From NCBI GenBank assembly GCA_031732755.1, contig JAVMKI010000062.1, forward strand, positions 1 to 64,000: a DNA stretch of 64,000 bases, given 5' to 3'. Both the position numbers and the translations under genes were made by a program. Source of the stretch: Contendibacter sp031732755 (GTDB taxonomy: Bacteria; Pseudomonadota; Gammaproteobacteria; Competibacterales; Competibacteraceae). Below the pieces are notes generated by a model. It was not told the origin of the DNA, made no database searches, and worked only from the letters and a program-made list of their open reading frames with translations. Shown piece after piece: positions 8,962 through 16,687 of the stretch. Each line of letters opens with the position of its first letter. Position 1 is the stretch's first letter.

Positions 8962-9485
8962 AGGTTCTCGGCGTCAGCGGCTGGAGCGGCTGCGGCAAGA
9001 CCACCCTGATCGCCGCCTTGATCCCCCGGCTGCGGGCACGGAGGCTGACCGTGTCCACGCTCAAGCACGCGCACCATGACATGGATCTGGATACGCCAGG
9101 TAAGGATACCTGGCGCCATCGCGAGGCCGGCGCCCGCGAGGTGATTCTGGCCACGGGCCGGCGCTGGGCGTTGCTGCACGAACTGCGCGACGAACCGGAA
9201 CCGGCCTTGACCGACCTGTTGAGTTACCTGCAACCGGTGGATCTCGTGCTGGTGGAAGGCTGGAAAACGGGCGCTTACCCCAAGCTGGAAATCTGGCGAC
9301 CGCTCGCTGGGGACAAGCCGCCGCGCTTCCCCAATGATCCCACCATCGTGGCTATCGCCAGCGATCCGCTACTCGATCCGGCGCACTATGCTCGGCCCGA
9401 CCTGCCGACGCTGCCCCTGAACGACGTGGACGGCATCGCCGAATTCGTCGTTCGTTTCGTGCGCGCCGCTAAAACGACCTTGTGA
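8958..9485 (+). CDS. mobB: Molybdopterin-guanine dinucleotide biosynthesis adapter protein MobB
   Basis: A 175-residue P-loop GTPase that assists MobA in attaching GMP to molybdopterin. Walker A (GWSGCGKTTL) occupies residues 7-16. KHAHHD, the DTWRHREAG stretch and VLVEGWK are typical of MobB. It starts with GTG overlapping the stop of the parvulin gene, and moeA follows four bases after its stop. No mobA is present in the window. Confidence 0.93.
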   Translation: MKVLGVSGWSGCGKTTLIAALIPRLRARRLTVSTLKHAHHDMDLDTPGKDTWRHREAGAREVILATGRRWALLHELRDEPEPALTDLLSYLQPVDLVLVEGWKTGAYPKLEIWRPLAGDKPPRFPNDPTIVAIASDPLLDPAHYARPDLPTLPLNDVDGIAEFVVRFVRAAKTTL

Positions 9486-9489
9486 ACCT

Positions 9490-10767
9490 GTGACGCTCGC
9501 CATGTCCGATCACCGCCATGCTGAAGATCGCCTGCTGACGCTCACCGAAGCCGTCGCCGTCGCCCTCGCTTCCATTCAGCCGATCCGCGCGGTCGAGACC
9601 GTGCCGTTGCTTGCGGCCCGCGGTCGGGTGTTGGCCGCCGCCGCGTTGGCCCGAACCGAAGTCCCGCCCCACGACAATTCAGCGATGGATGGCTTTGCCT
9701 TGTATCGCGCCGATTTGCATCCAACCGAGCCGACACGGTTGCCGGTGGTCGGTCAGGCGCTGGCGGGGCATCCGTATCGCGGTACGGTTCCGCGCGGCGC
9801 GGCGGTGCGAATTACCACGGGCGCCATGACGCCGGAGGGGCCGGACGCGGTCATCATGCAGGAGCAATGTCTCATCGCGCCGGACGCGCGTTGGATCGAG
9901 ATCGAACCCAAGGTGGCCGCGCGGCTCAAGCCGGGCGAGAACATTCGCCGGCGAGGCGAGGATGTGCAAATCGGAACCCCATTATTGCCGCGCGGCGGGC
10001 GGTTGCGCCCGCAGGACGTGGCGCTGGCGGCGGGGCAGGGCATCGCCGCGCTGGAGGTCACGCGCCGGCCGCGAGTGGCGGTGGCTTCCACGGGAGATGA
10101 ACTGTACGAGCCGGGCGCGGAATTGCCACCGGGGGCGATTTACGAAACCAACCGCTACATCCTCATTGGATTGCTGCAACGACTGGGCTGCGTGGTGACC
10201 GACCTGGGGATTCTGCGCGACGACCGGGCGGTGGTGTTGCCCGTGTTGCGGGAAGCGGCGGCGAATCATGACGTGCTGCTGACCTCGGGTGGGGTGTCGG
10301 TGGGGACGGCGGATTTGATCAAGGACGTGATTGCCGAACTGGGGCGGATCGAGTTCTGGCGGCTGGCGGTCAAGCCGGGCAAGCCGGTGACTTTTGGGCG
10401 GATTCAGGATTGCGTGGTGCTTGGCTTGCCGGGCAATCCAGTGTCGGTGATGGTATCCTTTCTGCTGTTTGCCCGGCCGTTGCTGCTGAAATTGATGGGG
10501 ATGGAACCGACCGAACCCTTGCGACTGCGGGTGACGGCGGATTTCGCCTTTCGCCGCAAACCGGGCCGGCGCGAGTGGCTGCGGGCGCGGTTGCAGCCCG
10601 ACGCCGAGAGAGGACTGCTGGCCTGTATCTACCACATCAACAGTTCCGGGGCGTTGTCGTCGCTGTCTTGGGCCGATGGGTTGGTGGAACTGCTGGAAGA
10701 TTGCGCCGGGGTCGCGCCGGGCGATGCCGTGGATTATCTGCCGTTCAGCGGGCTGGGTGTCGAATAG
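9490..10767 (+). CDS. moeA: Molybdopterin molybdenumtransferase MoeA
   Basis: Inserts molybdate into adenylated molybdopterin, the last common step of molybdenum-cofactor synthesis. The 425-residue length is typical. Signatures are DNSAMDGFAL near residue 60, RRRGEDVQIG, the ASTGDELYEPG nucleotide-binding loop, TSGGVSVGTADL and LPGNPVSVMVS. Domain IV (beta barrel) occupies the C-terminal quarter. The start is either GTG at 9490 or ATG at 9502; no strong ribosome site separates them. Four bases separate it from mobB, indicating one operon. Confidence 0.94.
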   Translation: MTLAMSDHRHAEDRLLTLTEAVAVALASIQPIRAVETVPLLAARGRVLAAAALARTEVPPHDNSAMDGFALYRADLHPTEPTRLPVVGQALAGHPYRGTVPRGAAVRITTGAMTPEGPDAVIMQEQCLIAPDARWIEIEPKVAARLKPGENIRRRGEDVQIGTPLLPRGGRLRPQDVALAAGQGIAALEVTRRPRVAVASTGDELYEPGAELPPGAIYETNRYILIGLLQRLGCVVTDLGILRDDRAVVLPVLREAAANHDVLLTSGGVSVGTADLIKDVIAELGRIEFWRLAVKPGKPVTFGRIQDCVVLGLPGNPVSVMVSFLLFARPLLLKLMGMEPTEPLRLRVTADFAFRRKPGRREWLRARLQPDAERGLLACIYHINSSGALSSLSWADGLVELLEDCAGVAPGDAVDYLPFSGLGVE

Positions 10768-10788
10768 TCCGAATCCGAGGAACACGCC

Positions 10789-12345
10789 ATGAACGCAACC
10801 AATCCCAATTCTGGATCGACCGGACGGCGAATTCCGAAAATCCCGTTGCCGGCCCAACTGGGGCGGCTCGGCGCTGTTGCGCTTGGCATCGGCCTGCTGC
10901 TGGGCCTGGGGGTCTTCATCTGGTTTTTCTGCCGCATCGAACCGGGTTTTGGCGAAATCGCCGTCCTGATTCGCAAGACCGGCGATGATTTGCCGCCCGG
11001 CGGCATCATCGCCCTGGAGCCTGGACAGAAGGGCATCCAGTTCGAAGTGCTGCCGGAAGGGCGCTATTTCCGCGATCCCTACACTTGGGGTTGGCGGATC
11101 GCCAAGATCACCGACATTCCCGCCGGCAAGCTGGGTGTGCTGACCCGCCTCTACGGCAAGGAACCCCCTCCTGGCCAGATTCTGGCCGAGGGGGATTGTA
11201 GCAAAGCCGGGCCGAACGACGAAAAAGGCCTCCTTGCCACCGTGCTGCGGCCAGGCAAGTACCGCATCAATCCCTACGCCTGCGGCGTCGAGTTGTTCGA
11301 CGCGTTGTCCATTCGTCCCGGCGCGGTGGGGGTGGTCACTTCGCTGGTCGGCCAGGACGTGCTGAGCAACGACCTGCCGGCGGAGGCCCGCAACACCTAT
11401 CTGGTGGGCGATGGGCTGAAGGGCGTGGTGCCGCGAGTGCTCGATCCCGGCACTTACTACCTCAATCCCTACCGCTACAACGTGGTCGAGGTGACCTTGC
11501 AGAGCCAGCGCTTCGTCCTGGGCGGCGAGGACGCCATCAGCTTTCTGACCCTGGACGGGTTCAACGTGGATGTCGAGGGCACCATCGAGTTTGGCATCGA
11601 GCGCGACCGAGCGGCGCTGATCGCCCATCAGGTGGGTGACATGGAGGACGTGCTCAGAAAGCTGATCTTGCCACGCGCCCGGGGTTTCAGCCGGATCGAG
11701 GGTAGCAAGCATCCGGCGATCAACTTCATCGTCGGCGAAACCCGGCAGAAATTTCAGGACAACCTGGAGCAACACCTGCGCCAAAACGCATCCGCCTGGG
11801 GCGTGGCGATCAAATCCGTGCTGATTCGCAATATCGGCGCCCCGGATGCCATCGCCAGCATCATCCGCGACCGTGAGGTGAGCGTGCAAAATGCCCGTAA
11901 GTTCGAGCAGCAGATCGAACAGGCCCGCTCGCTGGCTGAACTGACCCGGCAGGAAATGCTGGCGCAACAGAATCAGGAAAAGGTGGCGGCGGAAACCAGT
12001 CGCATCCAGGCGGTGATTCGGGCGGAACAGGAGTTGGCGGTGCAGGTGACCGCCGCCAATCGGGAACTGGCGGTGGCCCGGCTGGAAAACGAGGCCGCCA
12101 CCGCTCAAGCGGCGGCCATTCTGTCCAGGGCGGAAGCCGAGCGCGACGTGATCGCGCTGCACAACAAAGCCCAGGCCGACGTTATCGCCGCGCAGGTGCG
12201 CGCTTTCAAAACCGGGATGAACTTGGCGCGCTACGCCTTCTATCAGAAACTCGGTCCCCGTATCGTTTCGTTGCTGGGCAGCGATACCGCGGATAGCCTT
12301 GGCGGACTGTTCCAATCCTATCTGCCGAAGGAGACCAAGCCATGA
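10789..12345 (+). CDS. Membrane-anchored SPFH/band-7 protein with vault-like repeats (first of tandem pair)
   Basis: A 518-residue protein with one transmembrane helix (about 25-46). Three repeats of about 70 residues follow, each containing a KG...VL.PG.Y..NPY pattern (near residues 80-98, 143-165 and 211-228). An SPFH domain (about 245-370), a long charged coiled coil (about 370-465) and a hydrophobic tail complete it. SPFH proteins form ring or cage oligomers at membranes. The repeat-SPFH-coil order recalls eukaryotic major vault protein. The ATGA overlap at 12342-12345 couples it to the second SPFH gene, so a hetero-oligomer is likely. It is not FtsH-associated HflK/HflC, which lack the repeats. 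Confidence 0.85.
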   Translation: MNATNPNSGSTGRRIPKIPLPAQLGRLGAVALGIGLLLGLGVFIWFFCRIEPGFGEIAVLIRKTGDDLPPGGIIALEPGQKGIQFEVLPEGRYFRDPYTWGWRIAKITDIPAGKLGVLTRLYGKEPPPGQILAEGDCSKAGPNDEKGLLATVLRPGKYRINPYACGVELFDALSIRPGAVGVVTSLVGQDVLSNDLPAEARNTYLVGDGLKGVVPRVLDPGTYYLNPYRYNVVEVTLQSQRFVLGGEDAISFLTLDGFNVDVEGTIEFGIERDRAALIAHQVGDMEDVLRKLILPRARGFSRIEGSKHPAINFIVGETRQKFQDNLEQHLRQNASAWGVAIKSVLIRNIGAPDAIASIIRDREVSVQNARKFEQQIEQARSLAELTRQEMLAQQNQEKVAAETSRIQAVIRAEQELAVQVTAANRELAVARLENEAATAQAAAILSRAEAERDVIALHNKAQADVIAAQVRAFKTGMNLARYAFYQKLGPRIVSLLGSDTADSLGGLFQSYLPKETKP

Positions 12346-14087
12346 ACCCGTCGCGGCGCATCGTCGGGGTGGTTGCGTTGGTCGCGGGAGGCTGGTTCGC
12401 CTGGCAATGGGGGTTCTGCCGGTTCTACGTGGAGCCAGGCTACATGGCGATTGTGACCGCCAAGAGCGGCGACGCCCTGCCACCGGGGCAGATTCTCGCC
12501 CAACCGGACCAGAAGGGCATTCAGGAACAGGTGCTCGGCGAGGGCCGGCATTTTCTCAATCCCTGGCTGTACGATTACCAGATCAAGCCCATCGTCGTCA
12601 TTCCGGCCGGCAAGGTGGGCGTGGTCACCTCCAAGGTCGGGGCCGAGCTACCGCCGGGCGAGTTTCTAGCCGAGCCGGGCCAGAAAGGGATCTGGCGTCA
12701 GGTGCTCGGGCCTGGCAAGTACCGGCTGAATCCCTACGGTTATCAGATCGATACCGTCGATGCCATCAGCGTCCCGGTCGGTTATGTCGGTGTGGTCACC
12801 AGCCTGTCCGGCAAGCAGACCACTCCCGATGCCTTTGCCGGTCCTGGTGAAAAGGGCGTGCGGCGAGACATCCTGCAACCCGGCCTGTATTACGTGAATC
12901 CCAAGGCGCTACAGGTCGATCTGCTGGAAATTGGCGTCAACCAAGTTTCGCTGCTGGGTAAATCCGGTGGGGAAGTGGTGACCAAAGCCAAGATGGCCTC
13001 GCAAAATATGGCGATGGAGGGTTTGCAGAAGCGGGCGCTGGCCGAACAACAGGAAAAACGGCTGGACTATCTGACCCAGCAACGGGCGCAGGAGCCGGTG
13101 GCGGACAAATCTCGGGCGGAGAGCAGCCTGATGGCGCGAAAAGCCGCGCCGTCCAAAACCCTGGCGCCCGCCAAACCGGCCGCGCCGGTTCCCCAGGCCC
13201 CACCGACCCCGACCCCGCCCGATTACAGCAACGTGCTGAGTCTGAACCAGTTCGTCGGATTTCCGTCCCGCGACGGCTTCGAGATTAGCCTGGACATGAC
13301 GGTGGAGTTCGAATTCCTGCCGCAGCACATCGCCTGGATTTACCAGAGCTACGGCGATCTGCCGGCGGTGGTGGACAAGATCATCATGCCGCAGATTCTC
13401 TCGGTGTCGCGGCTGAAGGGCTCGGCGTATCGGGCCAAGGACTTCATCGTTGGCGAAGGGCGGGAGAAGTTTCAGAACGATCTGACCGAAACCTTGGCCC
13501 GAACCATCGAGGAAAAGCGCATCATCGTCCACGATGCCCTGATCCGGCATGTCAACGTGCCCATGCAGATTCTCGACCCGATCCAGCAAGCCAGCATCGC
13601 GGTCGAGCAGGATTTGACCAACAAGGAGAAGCAGAACACCGCCCGCAAGCAGGCGGAACTCAACACCGAGTTGGGCCTGGTCGAACAGCGCCGCCAACAG
13701 GTGGCTCAGGAAACCGAAAAGCTCAAGGCGGAAATCCTGGCCGATCAGGAAAAACAGGTGGCCCAACTCCGGGCCGAGGCCCAGCGGCAGGCCGCTGAGA
13801 TCGAGAGGCAGACCGCGCTGGTCCGCGCCGACAAGACCCGCACGCTCGGCCAGGCGCAGGCCAATACCGTGACGCTGGTGGAAGGGGAAAAGGCCAAGGG
13901 TTTCGAACTCAGGACAGCGGCGTTCGGCGATCCGGCGGCATTGACCTTGTGGGAGTTCGCCAACAATCTGAATCAGGATGTGCGGGTCAACATCCTGCAC
14001 GCCGGGCCAGGCACCCTGTGGACGGATTTGGAAAAAGCGACGCTGGGCGAACTGGGCGGCGCGGCGGTGTTGAACAAGGGTCGCTAG
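12342..14087 (+). CDS. Membrane-anchored SPFH/band-7 protein with vault-like repeats (second of tandem pair)
   Basis: A 581-residue partner of the preceding protein. A short hydrophobic helix (about 5-22) is followed by three repeats with the KGI or KGV...VL.PG.Y..NP pattern (residues 62-81, 110-130, 168-187). A Lys/Gln-rich linker then a Pro/Ala-rich linker (about 265-292) precede the SPFH domain (about 300-425). A long coiled coil (about 425-530) follows. The start ATG overlaps the upstream stop by four bases. The proline-rich insertion before the SPFH domain distinguishes it from its neighbour. The function is unknown; a membrane-bound cage or scaffold is an inference from the fold. Confidence 0.85.
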   Translation: MNPSRRIVGVVALVAGGWFAWQWGFCRFYVEPGYMAIVTAKSGDALPPGQILAQPDQKGIQEQVLGEGRHFLNPWLYDYQIKPIVVIPAGKVGVVTSKVGAELPPGEFLAEPGQKGIWRQVLGPGKYRLNPYGYQIDTVDAISVPVGYVGVVTSLSGKQTTPDAFAGPGEKGVRRDILQPGLYYVNPKALQVDLLEIGVNQVSLLGKSGGEVVTKAKMASQNMAMEGLQKRALAEQQEKRLDYLTQQRAQEPVADKSRAESSLMARKAAPSKTLAPAKPAAPVPQAPPTPTPPDYSNVLSLNQFVGFPSRDGFEISLDMTVEFEFLPQHIAWIYQSYGDLPAVVDKIIMPQILSVSRLKGSAYRAKDFIVGEGREKFQNDLTETLARTIEEKRIIVHDALIRHVNVPMQILDPIQQASIAVEQDLTNKEKQNTARKQAELNTELGLVEQRRQQVAQETEKLKAEILADQEKQVAQLRAEAQRQAAEIERQTALVRADKTRTLGQAQANTVTLVEGEKAKGFELRTAAFGDPAALTLWEFANNLNQDVRVNILHAGPGTLWTDLEKATLGELGGAAVLNKGR

Positions 14088-14156
14088 TGCTGCAACCGAA
14101 ATCCCGCGCAAGCACAGCCACGGCAGCGCCGCTTTCTTCCATGAAACGCGGTCGTA

Positions 14157-15710
14157 TTAGGCCGGCACCGACGTGCGAATCAGGTGATCGAAGGCCGACA
14201 GCGAGGCCTTCGCCCCTTCTCCCATGGCGATGACGATCTGCTTGTATGGCACCGTCGTGCAATCGCCGGCCGCGAACACTCCGGGAACCGAGGTCTGACC
14301 TTTGTTATCGACGATGACTTCGCCAAACCGGGTCAGCTCGACCGTGCCCCTCAGAAAGTCGGTGTTCGGCAGCAGGCCGATTTGCACGAAGATGCCTTCG
14401 AGTTCGACCCAATGCGTCTCGCCCGATGGCCGATCCTGGTACATCAAGCCGTTGACTTGATTCTTGCCGGTCACTTCCGTGGTCTGCGCGCTCTTGATCA
14501 CCTTGACGTTGGGCAGGCTGTAGAGCTTCTTTTGCAGCACCGCATCGGCGCGCAGATCGTCGGCGAACTCCAGCAGCGTGACATGGGAGACGATGCCGGC
14601 CAGGTCGATGGCGGCTTCGACACCCGAGTTGCCACCGCCGATCACCGCCACGCGCTTGCCCTTGAACAACGGGCCGTCGCAGTGCGGGCAGAACGCCACG
14701 CCCTTGGCCATCAATTCCTTTTCGCCAGGCACGTTCATGGTGCGCCAACGGGCGCCGGTAGCGAGGATTACCGTCTTGGCCTTCAGCACCCCGCCATTCT
14801 CAAGTTGCACTTCGGCTAGATCGCCCGGCGCCACCTTCGCGACGCGCTGATGGTTCATGATGTCGACCTCGTACTGCTTGACGTGCTCCTCCAGCGCCAT
14901 CACCAGTTTGGGGCCCTCGGTCTCCTTCACCGAAATGAAGTTTTCGATGCCGAGCGTGTCCATGACCTGGCCGCCGAACCGTTCGGCGACGATGCCGGTG
15001 CGGATGCCCTTGCGCGCGGCGTAGATCGCCGCCGCCGCGCCCGCCGGTCCACCACCGACGATGAGCACATCGAAAGGCGCCTTGGCGGACAGCTTCCGCG
15101 CATCGCGGGCCGCCGCGCCGGTGTCGATCTTCGTCAGGATTTCGCCCAGTTCCATGCGCCCCTGGCCAAAAAGTTGGCCGTTGAGGAAAACCATCGGCAC
15201 CGCCATGACCTTGCGCTCGTCGACTTCCTGCTGGAACAGCGCGCCGTCGATCATGGTGTGGCGGATGCTGGGGTTGATCACCGCCATCAGGTTGAGCGCC
15301 TGCACCACGTCCGGGCAGTTGTGGCAGGACAGCGAAACGTAAGTCTCGAAGTGAAATTCGCCTTCGAGGTTGCGAATCTGCTCGATGACCTCGGCTTCGA
15401 CCTTGGGCGGATGACCCCCCACTTGCAACAGCGCGAGAATCAGCGAGGTGAATTCGTGGCCCATGGGCAGGCCGGCAAAGCGCACGCCCAGGTTGGCGCC
15501 TTTGCGGTTGAGCAAGAACGAGGGCTTGCGTTCGGCGTCGTCGCGGACTTCGGTCAGGGTAATCTGGTCGGTCAGGCCGGTGATGTCGTTGAGCAGTTCC
15601 CGCATTTCCCGCGATTTGTCGCTATCGTCCAGCGAAGCGACGATTTCGATGGGCTGCGAGACCTTTTCCAGATAGGCCTTCAGTTGGGTTTTGATGTTGG
15701 CGTCGAGCAT
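14157..15710 (-). CDS. ahpF: Alkyl hydroperoxide reductase subunit F
   Basis: Flavoprotein disulfide reductase that passes NAD(P)H electrons to AhpC. The 517-residue chain has an N-terminal tandem thioredoxin-fold domain with CHNC near residue 128. FAD-binding GGGPAGAAAA lies near 220, the redox pair CPHC near 345 and an NAD-binding GGGNSGVEA near 360. The ATG at 15710 (MLDANIK) has GGAAGGAA just upstream and is preferred over the ATG five codons earlier. It lies downstream of ahpC, separated by an intrinsic terminator, so its expression may depend on readthrough. Confidence 0.95.
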   Translation of the reverse strand: MLDANIKTQLKAYLEKVSQPIEIVASLDDSDKSREMRELLNDITGLTDQITLTEVRDDAERKPSFLLNRKGANLGVRFAGLPMGHEFTSLILALLQVGGHPPKVEAEVIEQIRNLEGEFHFETYVSLSCHNCPDVVQALNLMAVINPSIRHTMIDGALFQQEVDERKVMAVPMVFLNGQLFGQGRMELGEILTKIDTGAAARDARKLSAKAPFDVLIVGGGPAGAAAAIYAARKGIRTGIVAERFGGQVMDTLGIENFISVKETEGPKLVMALEEHVKQYEVDIMNHQRVAKVAPGDLAEVQLENGGVLKAKTVILATGARWRTMNVPGEKELMAKGVAFCPHCDGPLFKGKRVAVIGGGNSGVEAAIDLAGIVSHVTLLEFADDLRADAVLQKKLYSLPNVKVIKSAQTTEVTGKNQVNGLMYQDRPSGETHWVELEGIFVQIGLLPNTDFLRGTVELTRFGEVIVDNKGQTSVPGVFAAGDCTTVPYKQIVIAMGEGAKASLSAFDHLIRTSVPA

Positions 15711-15764
15711 GGCGATTCCTTCCAATCAACAAAGGGTGGGTGTCCGCGTCAACGCGGCGCGCAC

Positions 15765-15792
15765 AAAAAACAGCCGGCGCGAAGCCGGCTGT
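15765..15792 (-). terminator. Intrinsic terminator between ahpC and ahpF
   Basis: Reading the minus strand, a perfect 9-bp stem (ACAGCCGGC and its complement, 15770-15792) closed by a TTCGC loop is followed at once by six T residues (15765-15770). It lies 46 bases past the ahpC stop and about 55 bases before the ahpF start. It should end most ahpC transcripts and leave ahpF at a lower level. Confidence 0.85.
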
Positions 15793-15837
15793 GGCGTCAG
15801 CAACCCGGGCGACCAGCGCCCGGTGAGGTTCGGTGGC

Positions 15838-16401
15838 TTAGATCTTGCCGACCAGATCCAACGAAGGCTTGAGGGTGGCTTCGCCTTCCTTCCACTTGGC
15901 CGGGCAGACCTCGCCGGGGTGGGAAGCGACGTACTGGGCCGCCTTGACCTTGCGCAGCAGCTCGGAAGCGTCGCGGCCGATGCCCAGATCGTGGATCTCG
16001 GCCACCTTGATCACGCCTTCCGGGTTGACCACGAAGGTGCCGCGCAGCGCCAGACCTTCTTCCTCGATCATCACGTCGAATCCGCGGGTAATGGCGCCGG
16101 TCGGATCGCCGATCATCGGATACTGAATCTTCTTGATCGTCTCCGATGCATCGGCCCAAGCCTTGTGGACGAAGTGGGTGTCGGTCGAGACCGAGTAGAC
16201 CTCGACGCCCAGCTTCTGGAACTCGGGGTACAGATCGGCCATGTCGCCCAGCTCGGTCGGGCAAACGAAGGTGAAGTCAGCCGGGTAGAAGAAGAATATG
16301 GACCACTTGCCTTTCACGCTGGCGTCAGTGACCTCGACGAACTTGCCGTTAAGGTAAGCCTGGGCCTTGAAGGGTTTGATCTCGCTGTTGATCACGGACA
16401 T
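15838..16401 (-). CDS. ahpC: Alkyl hydroperoxide reductase subunit C (peroxiredoxin)
   Basis: Typical 2-Cys peroxiredoxin of 187 residues that reduces hydrogen peroxide and organic peroxides. The peroxidatic cysteine is in FVCPTE near residue 47 and the resolving cysteine in GEVCPAKW near residue 166. The GGAG upstream of the ATG at 16401 supports the start. The AhpF reductase gene follows. A dyad about 75 bases upstream of the start is a plausible operator. Confidence 0.96.
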   Translation of the reverse strand: MSVINSEIKPFKAQAYLNGKFVEVTDASVKGKWSIFFFYPADFTFVCPTELGDMADLYPEFQKLGVEVYSVSTDTHFVHKAWADASETIKKIQYPMIGDPTGAITRGFDVMIEEEGLALRGTFVVNPEGVIKVAEIHDLGIGRDASELLRKVKAAQYVASHPGEVCPAKWKEGEATLKPSLDLVGKI

Positions 16402-16687
16402 TTCATGTTCTCCGGGTAGTGGGTGGAACGGCTTGGTGAAATTCGATGGAACGGAGTCTAGGCACGATGGCCAGAATAATCTAATTGATTATTCAAATAT
16501 TGCCGATTGTATAACCCTATTATTCCATTTGCATTCATGCTCCGAGCACATGGTCGCTTTCGAACCCGTAACGCTGGTTCCGCCCGAATACAAGCGAAGC
16601 GACCTTCGATCCCAGGCGTTGACCCATGGGACCAGGGAACGGTGACCAGGTGGCGTGGGTTGGGCGGGACCGGGATGCGCTTTGGCA
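16402..16687. other. Intergenic region carrying the ahpC promoter
   Basis: About 286 bases between the 3' end of tgpA and ahpC. The ahpC-proximal half (16470-16545) is AT-rich and holds the candidate operator. A TATACA-like hexamer occurs on the minus strand near 16517-16522. A 77-codon minus frame here has no ribosome site or family resemblance and is not called. Nothing else was recognised. Confidence 0.4.
16474..16494. promoter_or_regulatory. Inverted repeat upstream of ahpC, candidate operator
   Basis: The 8-base arms gaataatc and gattattc are perfect complements separated by taatt. They lie in an AT-rich patch that contrasts with the GC-rich surroundings, 73-93 bases upstream of the ahpC start. 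The T-N11-A type symmetry suits a LysR-family regulator such as OxyR, but the sequence does not match the classic four-block OxyR consensus closely. The regulator is therefore inferred, not identified. Confidence 0.5.

Noticed and set aside
9982..12483. 833-codon open frame on the minus strand over moeA and the first SPFH gene
   Set aside because: Its His/Gln/Arg-rich composition is typical of antisense frames in GC-rich genes; moeA and the SPFH protein on the other strand have clear families.
12909..14111. 400-codon minus frame over the second SPFH gene
   Set aside because: Antisense of coiled-coil coding sequence; Leu/Gln/His/Arg-rich with no family.
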